Shown one piece after another: positions 21,175 to 30,639 of a stretch of 35,044 bases of DNA (within the stretch, counting starts at the first letter, position 1; every line of letters starts with the position of its first letter). The translations under genes were made by a program, and so were the position numbers. This stretch comes from Scleroderma bovista (taxonomy: Eukaryota > Basidiomycota > Agaricomycetes > Boletales > Sclerodermataceae). The stretch is taken from contig JAYMGJ010000007.1 of the NCBI GenBank assembly GCA_037178675.1, forward strand, positions 1-35,044. Direction: 5' to 3'. The notes under the pieces are model-generated. The model had not been told where the DNA came from. It saw nothing but the letters and a program-made list of their open reading frames with translations, and made no database searches.

Positions 21175-21677
21175 GCTGTGATGATCAGCGATTCACCGAA
21201 GTAGACTTAAGTGCAAGGAGATAATGTGAGTGCAGATGAATTTGCCGGACCTCTGAGAGGCTGTGGTGATTAGCCCCTTTTAATTGGACTAATGAGCGAG
21301 GGCACTCGAGCTGCAAACGAGACGCATAGTATGGCTGAATTGCATGCGGATAGGCACGAGGTTCCCAGCGAGGTGATGCTACGAGCCCACAGTACAGGGG
21401 AATACAAGTAGGGCGAGAAGTGAAATACCACAAGCTGGACTTTCACAGCCGCTGAGAAAAGATTGTGATGAGAGCGGACCTCTGAGTGGCTGTGGTGATT
21501 AGCCCGATTTGGGCGGAACACCTGATTGAATGGAAATAGATGTTGGACTTTAAGAGATCTATTACATAGCCGTGTTGCCGTATTTTCAGCACATGCAGTA
21601 AGGCCACAGGTGGACAGGCTAGAAATGTATATCAACTTGGTACAGTGTTACTAACAGGTGCGATTATTGTCATCAGA
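21175..21677. other. Gene-free stretch with dispersed 34-bp repeats
   Basis: Two copies of a word like GACCTCTGAGTGGCTGTGG followed by TGATTAGCCC lie at about 21247-21280 and 21475-21510. A third (20475-20508) is on the other side of the solo LTR. No gene or transposon end could be assigned. The following 492-codon gene starts at 21678. Confidence 0.5.
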
Positions 21678-24124
21678 ATGTCCTCGAGGTTCATCTACAC
21701 TCAACCCGACGTTTCCCAGTGCAACCTCAACGACTACACCCCACTCGAACATCACGCTTGGGATTGGCTTTTTTCTTCTTCAGATCCAGTGGCCTCGTCA
21801 TGGATCCCGGATGGGACTTGTCCCGAAGTTCCCCAGACAACTGAAGTGGTCAATTTCGCTGGTGTGCTGAACCAGCTTATTTCTAGTGGTATGTAACCGG
21901 CTGTGAACTCAATGATATGGTACTAATATTTCTAAAATTGCTGGCAGACCTGGACGCCCCCAAACAGCTCCAAAATTTGGGCGTTCCAGTGCCAGGTGCC
22001 GCTCACATTGCCAGTTCATCTAGTAGGATTACATTGGGAGATATACACCCATCCCACCCACCCCAAACCTTGTCTATTATCAACAGCAGTAAGTGTGCGA
22101 ACAACCCACCCTGCTGGATGCGTCTTTCCCTGACAAATTTGTCCGCAGATCCTGGCTCAGAAGGTGACATGCCAGGACCATCTGCACCATTTCCAGAAGA
22201 CTCAGTCACTGTATTTTTCCCTGTGGATACTGGCGCAATGAATGAGGGAACAGGAGACGAGTCAGTGGTGCAAGCCCCCACGATCCATGCTATCATAGAT
22301 ACTAGTCTCAATGCCATGCTGCTCGCCGATGTACCCAGTAAGTTTCACTCAAATTATTTAACCACATAAACTAACTTCATCCAAAGACCACTTAGAATTC
22401 CTACAAGTAATCTTACCCCTGCCTGGCTGGCGGCAGCTATATAAATCTTTGGTCATGTTCACATGGTCATACCAAGCACGCATCGAACTATTGCTGGACT
22501 TCAATTCAATTGTCGGTATCGCAATAGCTCAATTTCTAGCATCCAGATGCAAAAGACTGCCAAATTGGGCTCCAGAGGACCATCCCATCCAACTGTCGTC
22601 CTCGGAGGGCGAGCCCGTTGCAATGCGAACACGATTGAATGAAGGACCCTTCAGGAAAAGGTTTTACACCACAGTAAGGATATTTTCTGTCGTCTGCATG
22701 TGCTAATACACTTTTCAATACAGGTCACCACTGTCAGAGTCCATTTCATTGAGCATGCGTTCAAGGTAGCACAATATCTCGTGGTCGACCATCCGGAATT
22801 GAGCCCACCGTGGAGAGGGATCCTCCGCTCTTGGAACCACCAGGATGGCATAGCAGTCCACCATGCCCAAGTACTGGTGAGGTGGGACCCTCGTTATGGG
22901 TTCCCCCTCCTGCACAACTACATTCTCACATCAGATGTAATTGTAGTATGTTACCCTTTTTTTATGATTCTGTTAGTTTATACCTTGACTGGCAGGTGGA
23001 CTGGTTTGAGGGCATTGACATTTTCGACTTCATCATCCACACCATTGGGCGGACGACCTCGCCTGGCTGTATAATTATACAAGAATACAGAGAGCAGGGC
23101 GACCTCAGCATCTGGCGTCTGATTATACCGAACAATACCTTTCTGGCGACGCTGATCAGTCTGGTGAGTCTCCATTTAAGTAACTATTATACAATTCACA
23201 TGCCCCCTTAGGTAGTAGTTATGATTGAACAGTATTTGGGTCAGTTCAACAGGACAGATAGCAATATTTGTGCCAAAGGTGCCCAGCTCAAGCGCATGAG
23301 GGCAGTTCATGCACAACTACTGGACTTTGTCAAGTCCGGGTCTACTCCAGTAGGAGGTCCGGTCAAGTCCAGACGAAAGCGGACGAAGGAAGAGGGCAGA
23401 GGGCTGGACAAGGGATTAGTCCGGCCGGAGTTGGTGACCGCTTGGATTCAACAACAAGGACGACGTGCGTTGATCCCTTGCATAGGTTCCGGTCAAGGTG
23501 ATAGAGATGGAGACAGAGATGGAGACGGAGACAGGCAAAGACTGGAGTAGTGACTAAGTTGATTTTAGACTCTCGAGTACAGGATAATCTATAGAGTACT
23601 TATACTAAGTGCAAACTAGGGACGAGTATATATGGTGACAAGTAAACAGCCTAATGGCGGACAAGGGATGACCGGAGTAAGGGATAGATCAGGTCCGATG
23701 AAAATAAAGTCAGGTCCGATGAAAATAAAGCAGGTCCGGTGAAAATACTACAAGGTATGAGATATAACGAGTTCACGGAGAACTCACATCAAGGCAGGGT
23801 AGACGGGCAAGTGTGGTAAAGACTGTATGCGGGCTAGACCAAGGGTCGTAGTTAGCGGAAGGTTATCTGTGCGACCGTTGACCGGAGTAACTGAGAACAA
23901 CCAGAGTTGAGCTGTAGGACTGTGATGTGACCAGAGTAACCGGATATGATCCGGAGTTGGACATGGTCGTAACAGACTTCTTTGAAAGTATCGATAATCT
24001 TAACATTGTATCTGTAAGCTACGAGGACTGCGTCAAGGCGCAAAAGGGCAAGGTGGCAATGAAACAGAGAGTCGAGTACAGTATCAGCCAATTTCCGTGT
24101 CACTCTAATATGTACGAATTGTAA
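21678..24124 (+). CDS. Seven-exon 492-codon gene of unknown function, last exon split by a solo LTR
   Basis: Exons: 21678-21888, 21948-22088, 22149-22337, 22387-22673, 22724-22945, 22996-23163 and 23212-23327, resuming at 23980-24124. Introns are 48-60 nt with GT..AG ends. Removing them and the LTR with one target repeat gives 1479 nt, an unbroken 492-residue frame plus stop. The first ~190 residues look disordered; the centre is more ordered (WSYQARIELLLDFNSIVGIA, VHFIEHAFKVAQYLVVDHPE, HAQVLVRWDPRYGFPLLHNY, GDLSIWRLIIPNNTF), and the end reads CVKAQKGKVAMKQRVEY. I vaguely recall similar Agaricomycete proteins but can name no domain. With the LTR in place, the frame runs into it and stops at 23548-23550, replacing the native C-terminus with about 73 LTR-encoded residues. 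Confidence 0.7.
23328..23974 (-). repeat. Solo LTR inside an exon, target duplication GACTT
   Basis: On the minus strand it runs from TGTTACGACC (at 23974) to a TTGACA end (at 23328), 647 bp, flanked by GACTT on both sides (23323-23327 and 23975-23979). It is the same family as 20553-21174 but in opposite orientation: shared CTCCGG-rich start, TTTTCATCGGACCTGA blocks, and the same end. The GGTCCGATGAAAATAAAG block is locally repeated here, which explains part of the extra 25 bp. Its insertion split the last exon of the 492-codon gene. Confidence 0.85.
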
Positions 24125-24241
24125 CATTTAAGTATTGTTTTATTCCAATTCTACCTATGGATGAACATGGGCACATAGCTACAAGTGCTGAATCTCTGTC
24201 GACGCTTGAAGATGCGAAAGTGAAGTTGCGCTCATAGCTTC

Positions 24242-25065
24242 AAGACACTTGAGAGGAGACGAGGCTCAACAACCGCCACATTTGTTCATCAAACGTGTCG
24301 GGTGTGGTCGACCGTTGTTGGTGGGATCCCGCTGTCGACTCCAGTTGCATAAGATACACGTTGAACACAGAAAGTCAGTCCCAATACACTTTGGGAGGAG
24401 ACGAGATGGGGGTCAAGCAAGCTTGACAACTGCCAATCTCGTCTTCTTCAAAGGTGTCGGGTACGGTCGACCATTGGTGGGATATTGCCGTTGGCTCCAG
24501 TCATGTCAGATATGTGTTGAATGCAGAAAGTCGGTTTTGAAAGGAGACGAGATGGGGGTCGAGCAAGCTCGACAACCGCCACTCTTGTCTTCTTCAAAGG
24601 TGTCAGGTATGGTCAACCATCGGTGGGATATTGCCATCGGCTCCAGTTGTGTCAGATACGTGTTGAACGCAGAAAGTTGGTTTTGAAAGGAGACGAGATG
24701 GGGGTCGAGCAAGCTCGACAACCGCCACTCTTGTCTTCTTCAAAGGTGTCAGGTATGGTCGACCGTCGATGGGATATTTCCGTCGGCTCCAGTCATGTCA
24801 GATATGTGTTGAACACAGAAAGTCAGTTTTGAAAGGAGACGAGATGGGGGTCAAGCAAGCTCGACAACCGCCACTCTCGTCTTCTTCAAAGGTGTCAGAT
24901 ATGTGTTGAACGCAGAACTGAGTCGGTTTTGAAAGGAGATGAGATGGGGGTCGAGCAAGCTCGACAACTGCCACTCTTGTCTTCTTCAAAGGTGTCGGGT
25001 ACAGTCGACCATTGGTGGGATATTGCCGTCGGCTCTCAGATACACGTCGAATGTCGAAGAGAGCA
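24242..25065 (+). repeat. Six-copy tandem array, ~146-bp unit
   Basis: GGAGACGAGATGGGGGTC-type cores start at 24255, 24397, 24543, 24689, 24835 and 24935, so units are 142, 146, 146, 146 and 100 bp, the fifth having an internal deletion. Each unit carries CTCGACAACCGCCACT, CTTGTCTTCTTCAAAGGTGT, GGTCGACC, GTGGGATATTGCC and GTGTTGAACGCAGAAAG. Units differ mainly by C/T and G/A changes. Open frames repeat with the period on both strands and are not taken as genes. The array begins about 115 bp after the end of the 492-codon gene. Confidence 0.9.
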
Positions 25066-25850
25066 GGTTGAGGGACGCGCCGTAGCAGATGAGAGAAGAG
25101 TGGTCGGAAGTCTGATTACATCATTACTTGTTTACAAGTCAGCCATTGTCATTGACAATGTGGGACTACAAAATTTCAACTCCGCTCGTGCAACTAGAAA
25201 ATAGTAAGGACAGCAACCACCTTGTTTCCATTGTTCAATTTCTCTCAAACATCCATTCCACCCAATTCCCAGGAAAGGTCAAGAAATCCAAAACAATTGA
25301 TAAGGTTTGTGATATGCAGGGTAACGTTGTGGTATGCTGTCTGCGAGGCTGTGTGTAGTGCGGTTGCAAGAGTTGTACTCATGGGAGGCAGGGTAAGCAA
25401 TATAATGAAAACCACGGGATTCATATTTCTTTAGGGGTTTCAAGGGGTTTCAACCACTGCAGCTGAAATACAACGGGCCCGGATTGATCATGGATAAGTT
25501 GCGGAAAATGAGCTCAGGGTATGGGTACTCTACTGCAAGGAGCGACTACGTTACACCTCATGCACCACACCACCCTCCAATGACCACAAACACATGCCTT
25601 GAAGGAGATCTGGGTGGCTGCGCAACTCGCATGTGCCCTAGGTAAGTTATAATGTTTGCAGGTTTGAATTTGAGTCTTCAGCATCGCCCACAATGCCCAA
25701 CTATCTCACAAGGACACCTTGCAGGTTGGATGGGCGGCTTAGGAGACACAGGTACATCACTGTCTCACAATCACTGATCTTGAGTGACGCACTGACTCTC
25801 TTTAGCTAGTCGCACACTGTCAACTTGCGACACGACGTGGTCACCAGCTG
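25066..25850. other. No confident gene; short exon-like pieces
   Basis: A short frame from 25152 (MWDYKISTPLVQLENSKDS) could be a remnant exon but has no partner. Near 25630-25795 two intron-like gaps (GTAAGT..TTCAG and GTACAT..TTTAG) surround HLAGWMGGLGDTG, reminiscent of the possible membrane-protein gene in the palindrome arms. Nothing here is firm. Confidence 0.25.
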
Positions 25851-26345
25851 ACCTACGATGCAATGACGACAACGACAACGATATCCGCCACAACAACGAC
25901 CACCCCACCATCCACAACTCGGACAACAACAACAACAACAATGACTCCTGCAGCACATAAAGACCGATGGTGATGACGACGCCCGCCCTTGCCCTTGCCC
26001 TGCAACCACCTCCTCTCACGCTGACCACAGTACGTACTCACGCACGTCAACGAGTGTCATGACCACCACCACTCGGATGAGCACAACAACGACAACGACC
26101 GCCCGCCCTTACCCTTGCCTGCGACCACTTCCTCTCACGCTGACCCCTATAGTACATACACATGTCGACGAGTATCGTGACCACCACCACTTGGATGAGC
26201 ATGATGGCACACATAGCTAGGTGCATTGTAAGCATCGACAAATAATGTCTGCCTGCAGCATCTGCAGTGTGCAGAGGCACAACGGTGATGACGACGACGA
26301 CTGCCTGCAGCACGAGGTGCGACGATGATGACGACGCCGCCGCCC
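25851..26345 (+). repeat. Low-complexity GAC/CAA-rich tract with a tandem duplication
   Basis: The tract is rich in GACAACGACAAC and ACCACCACC. A block starting CGCCCGCCCTTGCCCTTGCC (25980 to about 26095) is repeated with changes at about 26100-26210, both ending ACCACCACCAC..GGATGAGCA. Open frames on the minus strand give Val/Ser/Cys homopolymers and are artefacts of composition. Confidence 0.7.
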
Positions 26346-26422
26346 GATCATGTAGATATATTATTGTGTATATACATCATGTACTTCAGATAGCTAATAA
26401 CACTATTTGATAGTACCCTTCT

Positions 26423-26547
26423 GGGGTAAACCCGTCATGGGTATACCCTTGAGACCCTTCAAAGTGCTATGTACCCATGGGTTGGAGGGTATGAGGGTTC
26501 AACTGGTTGGGTCCAGGTGGACACTTGGATACCCGGGGGTTTACCCC
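26423..26547. repeat. Small fold-back (MITE-like) element
   Basis: GGGGTAAACCC at 26423-26433 has a perfect inverted match, GGGTTTACCCC, at 26537-26547. Between them are several imperfectly complementary GGGTA/TACCC words, so the ~125 bp could fold back. No target duplication is clear. It may be a MITE or a degenerate telomere-like tract. Confidence 0.4.
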
Positions 26548-26946
26548 TGCAGTTCTCTATAGTCATGATTCAGGTTCTAGTACCTTGTGCATCTGCTACA
26601 CCTTGTACCCCACTGAAGCAAAAGGTCTCAGCTTACATTCACCCAGACTCCTCTCCTACGAAGCATGCCAGAGTTTGATCCTCAGAATTATACCTATGTG
26701 GTCATTTTAGCCCATTATTGAAGAGTTCTACCACGACACAACTTACAACTTACAGCATAGCAGAACTGTGACCCCCCTGTAGTACGTTTTCATATTATTC
26801 TCCCTCTAGAAGTCCCATTCACGTGATCATGTGGGAGACATGGTCACGTTATCGGAGGCTGTCCACGCTCACTCCAACAAGCTTGATCCGACTAAATTCC
26901 TCGAATCTTACCATACTCCTCCATCCATACATCTAGAACTATAACC
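26548..26946. other. Upstream region of the H3-tail-like gene
   Basis: No open frame with a domain was found. CCAT-rich sequence and ATAACC precede the ATG at 26947. No clear TATA box was seen close to the start. Confidence 0.3.
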
Positions 26947-28814
26947 ATGGCCCGAACCAAGTGCACCGCAAGGAAATTGTTTGGCAAGAACCAGTGCTCT
27001 GCCGCCCAGGTGGCCAAGGTTAAGCTCACTGCTGCCGTGATGTCCACACAAAAACGCAGCGCAGGAGGTCGTGCCCATTGCTGCAACTCCCTGGAGATAG
27101 AAGGCGGGGAATCCCCCCTCACCACACCACCCTCCTCCCCTGTCCCAATGGAAGAAGAAGTGGCAGAAGGTTTTCAGGTTTCTTACACACACAACCATGT
27201 AAGTGGCATCTGTTGGCGGAAATGCGACGACAAGGATCCGGACGGCGCCATCAACGAGACGGCTTCGATTCAAACTCGACGCTGGCGTACGTAGGTTCGT
27301 AGGTACGACTTATATATGATGTACCTCGTGTAGTGTGCATGTACGCTTCGATCGTATATTACATACTACAACAGCATCGTCCTTACTTTCACTTATTTTG
27401 TTGAATTTTGTTTCTTTGCTATAGTTTTGTTGTTTCTGTCAGGATGGTGTGCACGTCCTGCCTTGTCGTGCCCAAAAAATACAAAGACGCCGCCGTAGGT
27501 GATGGCATTGAATTTTGTTGTCCAGGATGTCATGAACTAGAAGATCAGGCGACCAGAAGCAATGGGAAAAGGGCATTTCGCCCTTACTGGGTGAGTCTGG
27601 CTGACTCGTCAATTATTTCTGACTGATGTTCTGTTTTTCTCTCAGGGTTTTACGACTAAAAACGAAGATGGTGCACAAGTGCCCATCCTGCCTGCCAACC
27701 CACACATCCACACTCACTACAGGATGTCTTCCCATAGTGAGGTAAATGATGACCTTCTCGCCATCATTCATCTATACCTCGCCGGCATGGATCTGCATGG
27801 GTCGCCCCCATGCCTCATTTATGAATCATTCCACACCTACTTTCGCCCCGGTGACCTCCTCTTTTTTGAACTTGAATTTGACACTGGGACCACGGCCAAA
27901 GAGGCCGACCATCAATCGAAGATGGCCACTTTGGTCGAACAGTTGCGGTGCACTGAGTCTGCCCGTGTCCTCCTCTTCATTACCACCCACAGTGAGGAAA
28001 ATCGAGGTGACCTGTTCCTAGGTCTCTGTAACCATGAACGGCGTGATGGTCCGGTGGCTGATGAAGTCACCAATGTATGTTAGCTTTTTTTTGTATTGAA
28101 GTTCACAAGGCTCATTTTTTAGTTCTTCAAAACAATACTGTGCGGAGGAATTACACCATTCCTTAGTGGTGCCACGGTCGTCCTCCTGACCTGCAGTTGG
28201 GTTGTCCAGTTTGAGGAATCATTCCTGAGTCTTCAAACAGCTCTCATCCAGTAAGTCATGTTCTTTTTTCTACTATTTCATTAAATTTCTCATGCTTTGC
28301 CTCTAGGCTTCCTATTTGCGACTGCATTGCTTTTGTCACACCACGCTTCCAGGCCCCTCTCGCCAACATCTTCCTCCTCACCTTATTCAGGTCGAAGATA
28401 ATCCAGTCGATTGACTTCCCTGCCAGCCTTCCACATGCCCTGGAACGGGACTCGGAATTAGGGGCCCATACTGACATTGTGCACTTCCATTTTGACCACT
28501 CCTCACCTCCCATCGCATCCATGACGTGCGACAAGTATGTCTGGTGGAACGCCAACACGTGACCATATGGACACAACATCCCCTTCCTCTGCCCCATGTG
28601 TGCCTCCGTCCGACCATGGACAGTAACTGCTAAGGATGCAACTTGCTGGAATATCCAGTGCTCGAACCCTGATTGCGGCCTCAATGCTGACAAGTCCCAG
28701 TTCAAACCAAGGGCCAAATTATCTGGGGAGAAGCCAGTGAATGTGACATTTGTGACGCCCACGAATAAAAGGACAAATGGTTGGCTTTCTATTAGGGTAG
28801 TTCCATTGGCATAA
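26947..28814 (+). pseudogene. Fungal gene with a histone H3-tail-like N-terminus; one in-frame stop
   Basis: ATG at 26947 opens MARTKCTARKLFGK, which matches nine of the first ten residues of histone H3, including K4, R8 and K9 in mature numbering. No histone fold follows. The exon ends at 27198. Later exons are 27443-27590 (Cys pairs CTSC and CPGC), 27646-28074, 28123-28250 and 28307-28814, spliced in phase by introns of 48-56 nt. Motifs include DLLFFELEFDTGT, VLLFITTHSEENRGDLFLG and VTPRFQAPLANIFLL, plus C-terminal Cys pairs (CPMC, CSNPDC). I recall an Agaricomycete family with this layout: H3-like start, Cys-rich middle, caspase-like SDHSE..GDLFLG motif. TGA at 28560-28562 lies where that family has arginine, fitting CGA to TGA. 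The join between 27198 and 27443 does not fit in phase, so an exon may be lost. Confidence 0.55.
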
Positions 28815-29259
28815 GTACTGTTGCACATGTTTTTAAATGATATTATGCTGTATTATAGTACACTTGTAAAGCCATTCATGTCACCCACATGCTCTCTTGC
28901 ACTCTCTCATGATGTCTGCACGCCTCTATACTCAACCGACCAACTCTGGGAACCACACAAATGCATCTCGCCAGCACAGAGATGTGCCAAGTGCTATTGA
29001 CGATATGAAGACCACTGCAAACACACCACAGAAAGTTAGTAAGCGCTGAAAGAGTAACCAAACTTACCTAAATGTGCTAGAGGCACAAGAGGGCGCAAGG
29101 ATCAGTTGAACCTCACCAGAAACCACACAGAAGGGTCGAGAAAGTGCACAGATGCACCAAGGATCAAGAACGACACAGGGACACCTGTAAAAACCATCCG
29201 AGAACGTCAGAACATGGCAGTTGGAGACCTCGGGGAGGAGGGGGGGGGTGTGATACCTT

Positions 29260-29891
29260 GAGATCAGTCAAAAACGTGTGCGAAGGGATTGAGCACGACG
29301 GCAACAAGACAAGAGATGTTGAGAGCAAGGTGACGAGCGACATTGCTGGCGAATGAAATGGAGGTGACGGCAATGGCGAGGGTTGCGACACAGGAAGCGG
29401 CGGCAACATCGCCTGACGGCAAATCAAAGGTGCACAACTGTCCACGGAGTGTCAGCGCATCCGCCCATACCAGAGATCACGAAATGACAACTTGCCTATG
29501 TCATCAAGGTCATCCATTAGTCCTTGTGACCGTCCAAATGAGGTCCATAGACGTCGATGACGATGTGAAAGAATCAAAGTCAAACTTGCAAAACATTAGC
29601 TGGACACGAGAAGGCAAAAGAGCTTACCATGCAAACATGCAAACATGCGAGCCACGCAACCACCTGGGGACCCTTCGAAACACCTCTGTGAGGTCCTCAG
29701 ACCTATGCCGCAACGATGTGGAAGATTGAAAATTGAATCTAGAAATATCAGTCGAACGCCAAAGATCGAAAACACTCACCTGAGCCAAGTGACGTGGTCG
29801 AGAATAAATTCATCCTTGGAGCGATGGCGACGTGTCAGTGATGGTGGCGGAGCAGTCGCCAGGCAATGACTAGCCCAGTGAAAACTGGACA
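29260..29891 (-). pseudogene. Possible small spliced membrane-protein gene (right arm)
   Basis: This mirrors 18324-18955, with ATG at 29891 on the minus strand and the same exon layout. The two copies share the same unclear third junction, so any break predates the duplication. It includes the hydrophobic stretch. A G-rich run follows near 29240. Confidence 0.3.
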
Positions 29892-30374
29892 TTGTGTGGT
29901 GTGACGGGATTCAGGGCCTAAGGTGTTAAGAGGGGTTTGCTTGCAAAGGGTTCTGGGGAAGAGCTTAGTAATGCGTGACAAGTGCAACTTTCGAAAGTGT
30001 TCCCTTTTCAGGATGAGCGTGAGAAATTGACATTATTCTCCTTTCATGCACCCGGAGTAAGTCGCAGAGGGAACGATTATCTTCCATCGAATCTTTGGTC
30101 TGCCTTGGGGAGACTAACCCGGAGTCCCTACTGTATATACAGGAAGAAGAGATCAATAGCGACGCAGGTGGCATTCAACTTGGAGCCGATAGGCCGGGCT
30201 TCCTAGTACACGGTACGTACTTTTTTGTGATCCTTGTGATCCTTGTGTCACATCATGAGGCTACCTCGTATGACCGTGCCTGCGGTGAGTTCCTTTCCCT
30301 CTGCCCTCACCTCCCCCTCTCTGACTGCCCGCTGTGTAACGTCGGCGAACGTCCTCCACCATCAATGGACCTTC

Positions 30375-30578
30375 CTACCGCTCTTGGTCACTCACCCTAC
30401 CTGTCATGGCCAACTTGTATCGCTTGGGGCGCACTCGGAAAGCGACTGTACTCGGTACGAATCTGTTGGTGAATAATGGCTTGCTGATATCGTTAAACTC
30501 GTTCCAGCCCGAGTCAAACGTGTCCATGTCACGGTAAAGAGGCTCAAACTTGGGTTCTCCTGGAATGGCCACGTTCAA
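30375..30578 (-). pseudogene. prp8: Inverted PRP8 exon (right arm)
   Basis: [15 protein letters not shown] and WNEFNDIS are encoded on the minus strand, opposite to the rest of PRP8 in this arm. This copy keeps Ser, Asp, Val and Arg at four positions where the left arm has Leu, Asn, Ile and Cys. All four changes are explained by CpG to TpG/CpA in the left arm. Confidence 0.75.
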
Positions 30579-30639
30579 CGCCTTGGCGGTGAGGAATGAT
30601 TTCGCCCCTTTCCCTCATTTACAACTCGCTCCCCAGGTC

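Noticed and set aside
24242..25065. Possible CRISPR array
   Set aside because: Units are contiguous long tandem repeats with no unique spacers, and the organism is a eukaryote.
24249..25204. Repetitive open frames on both strands
   Set aside because: They are products of the 146-bp tandem repeat.
25771..26313. Val/Cys/Ser-rich minus-strand frames
   Set aside because: These are low-complexity translations of GAC/CAA repeats.
27199..27302. Frame continuing past the first exon of the H3-tail gene
   Set aside because: It starts at a good GTAAGT donor and soon stops; more likely intron read-through, although a hidden small exon cannot be excluded.
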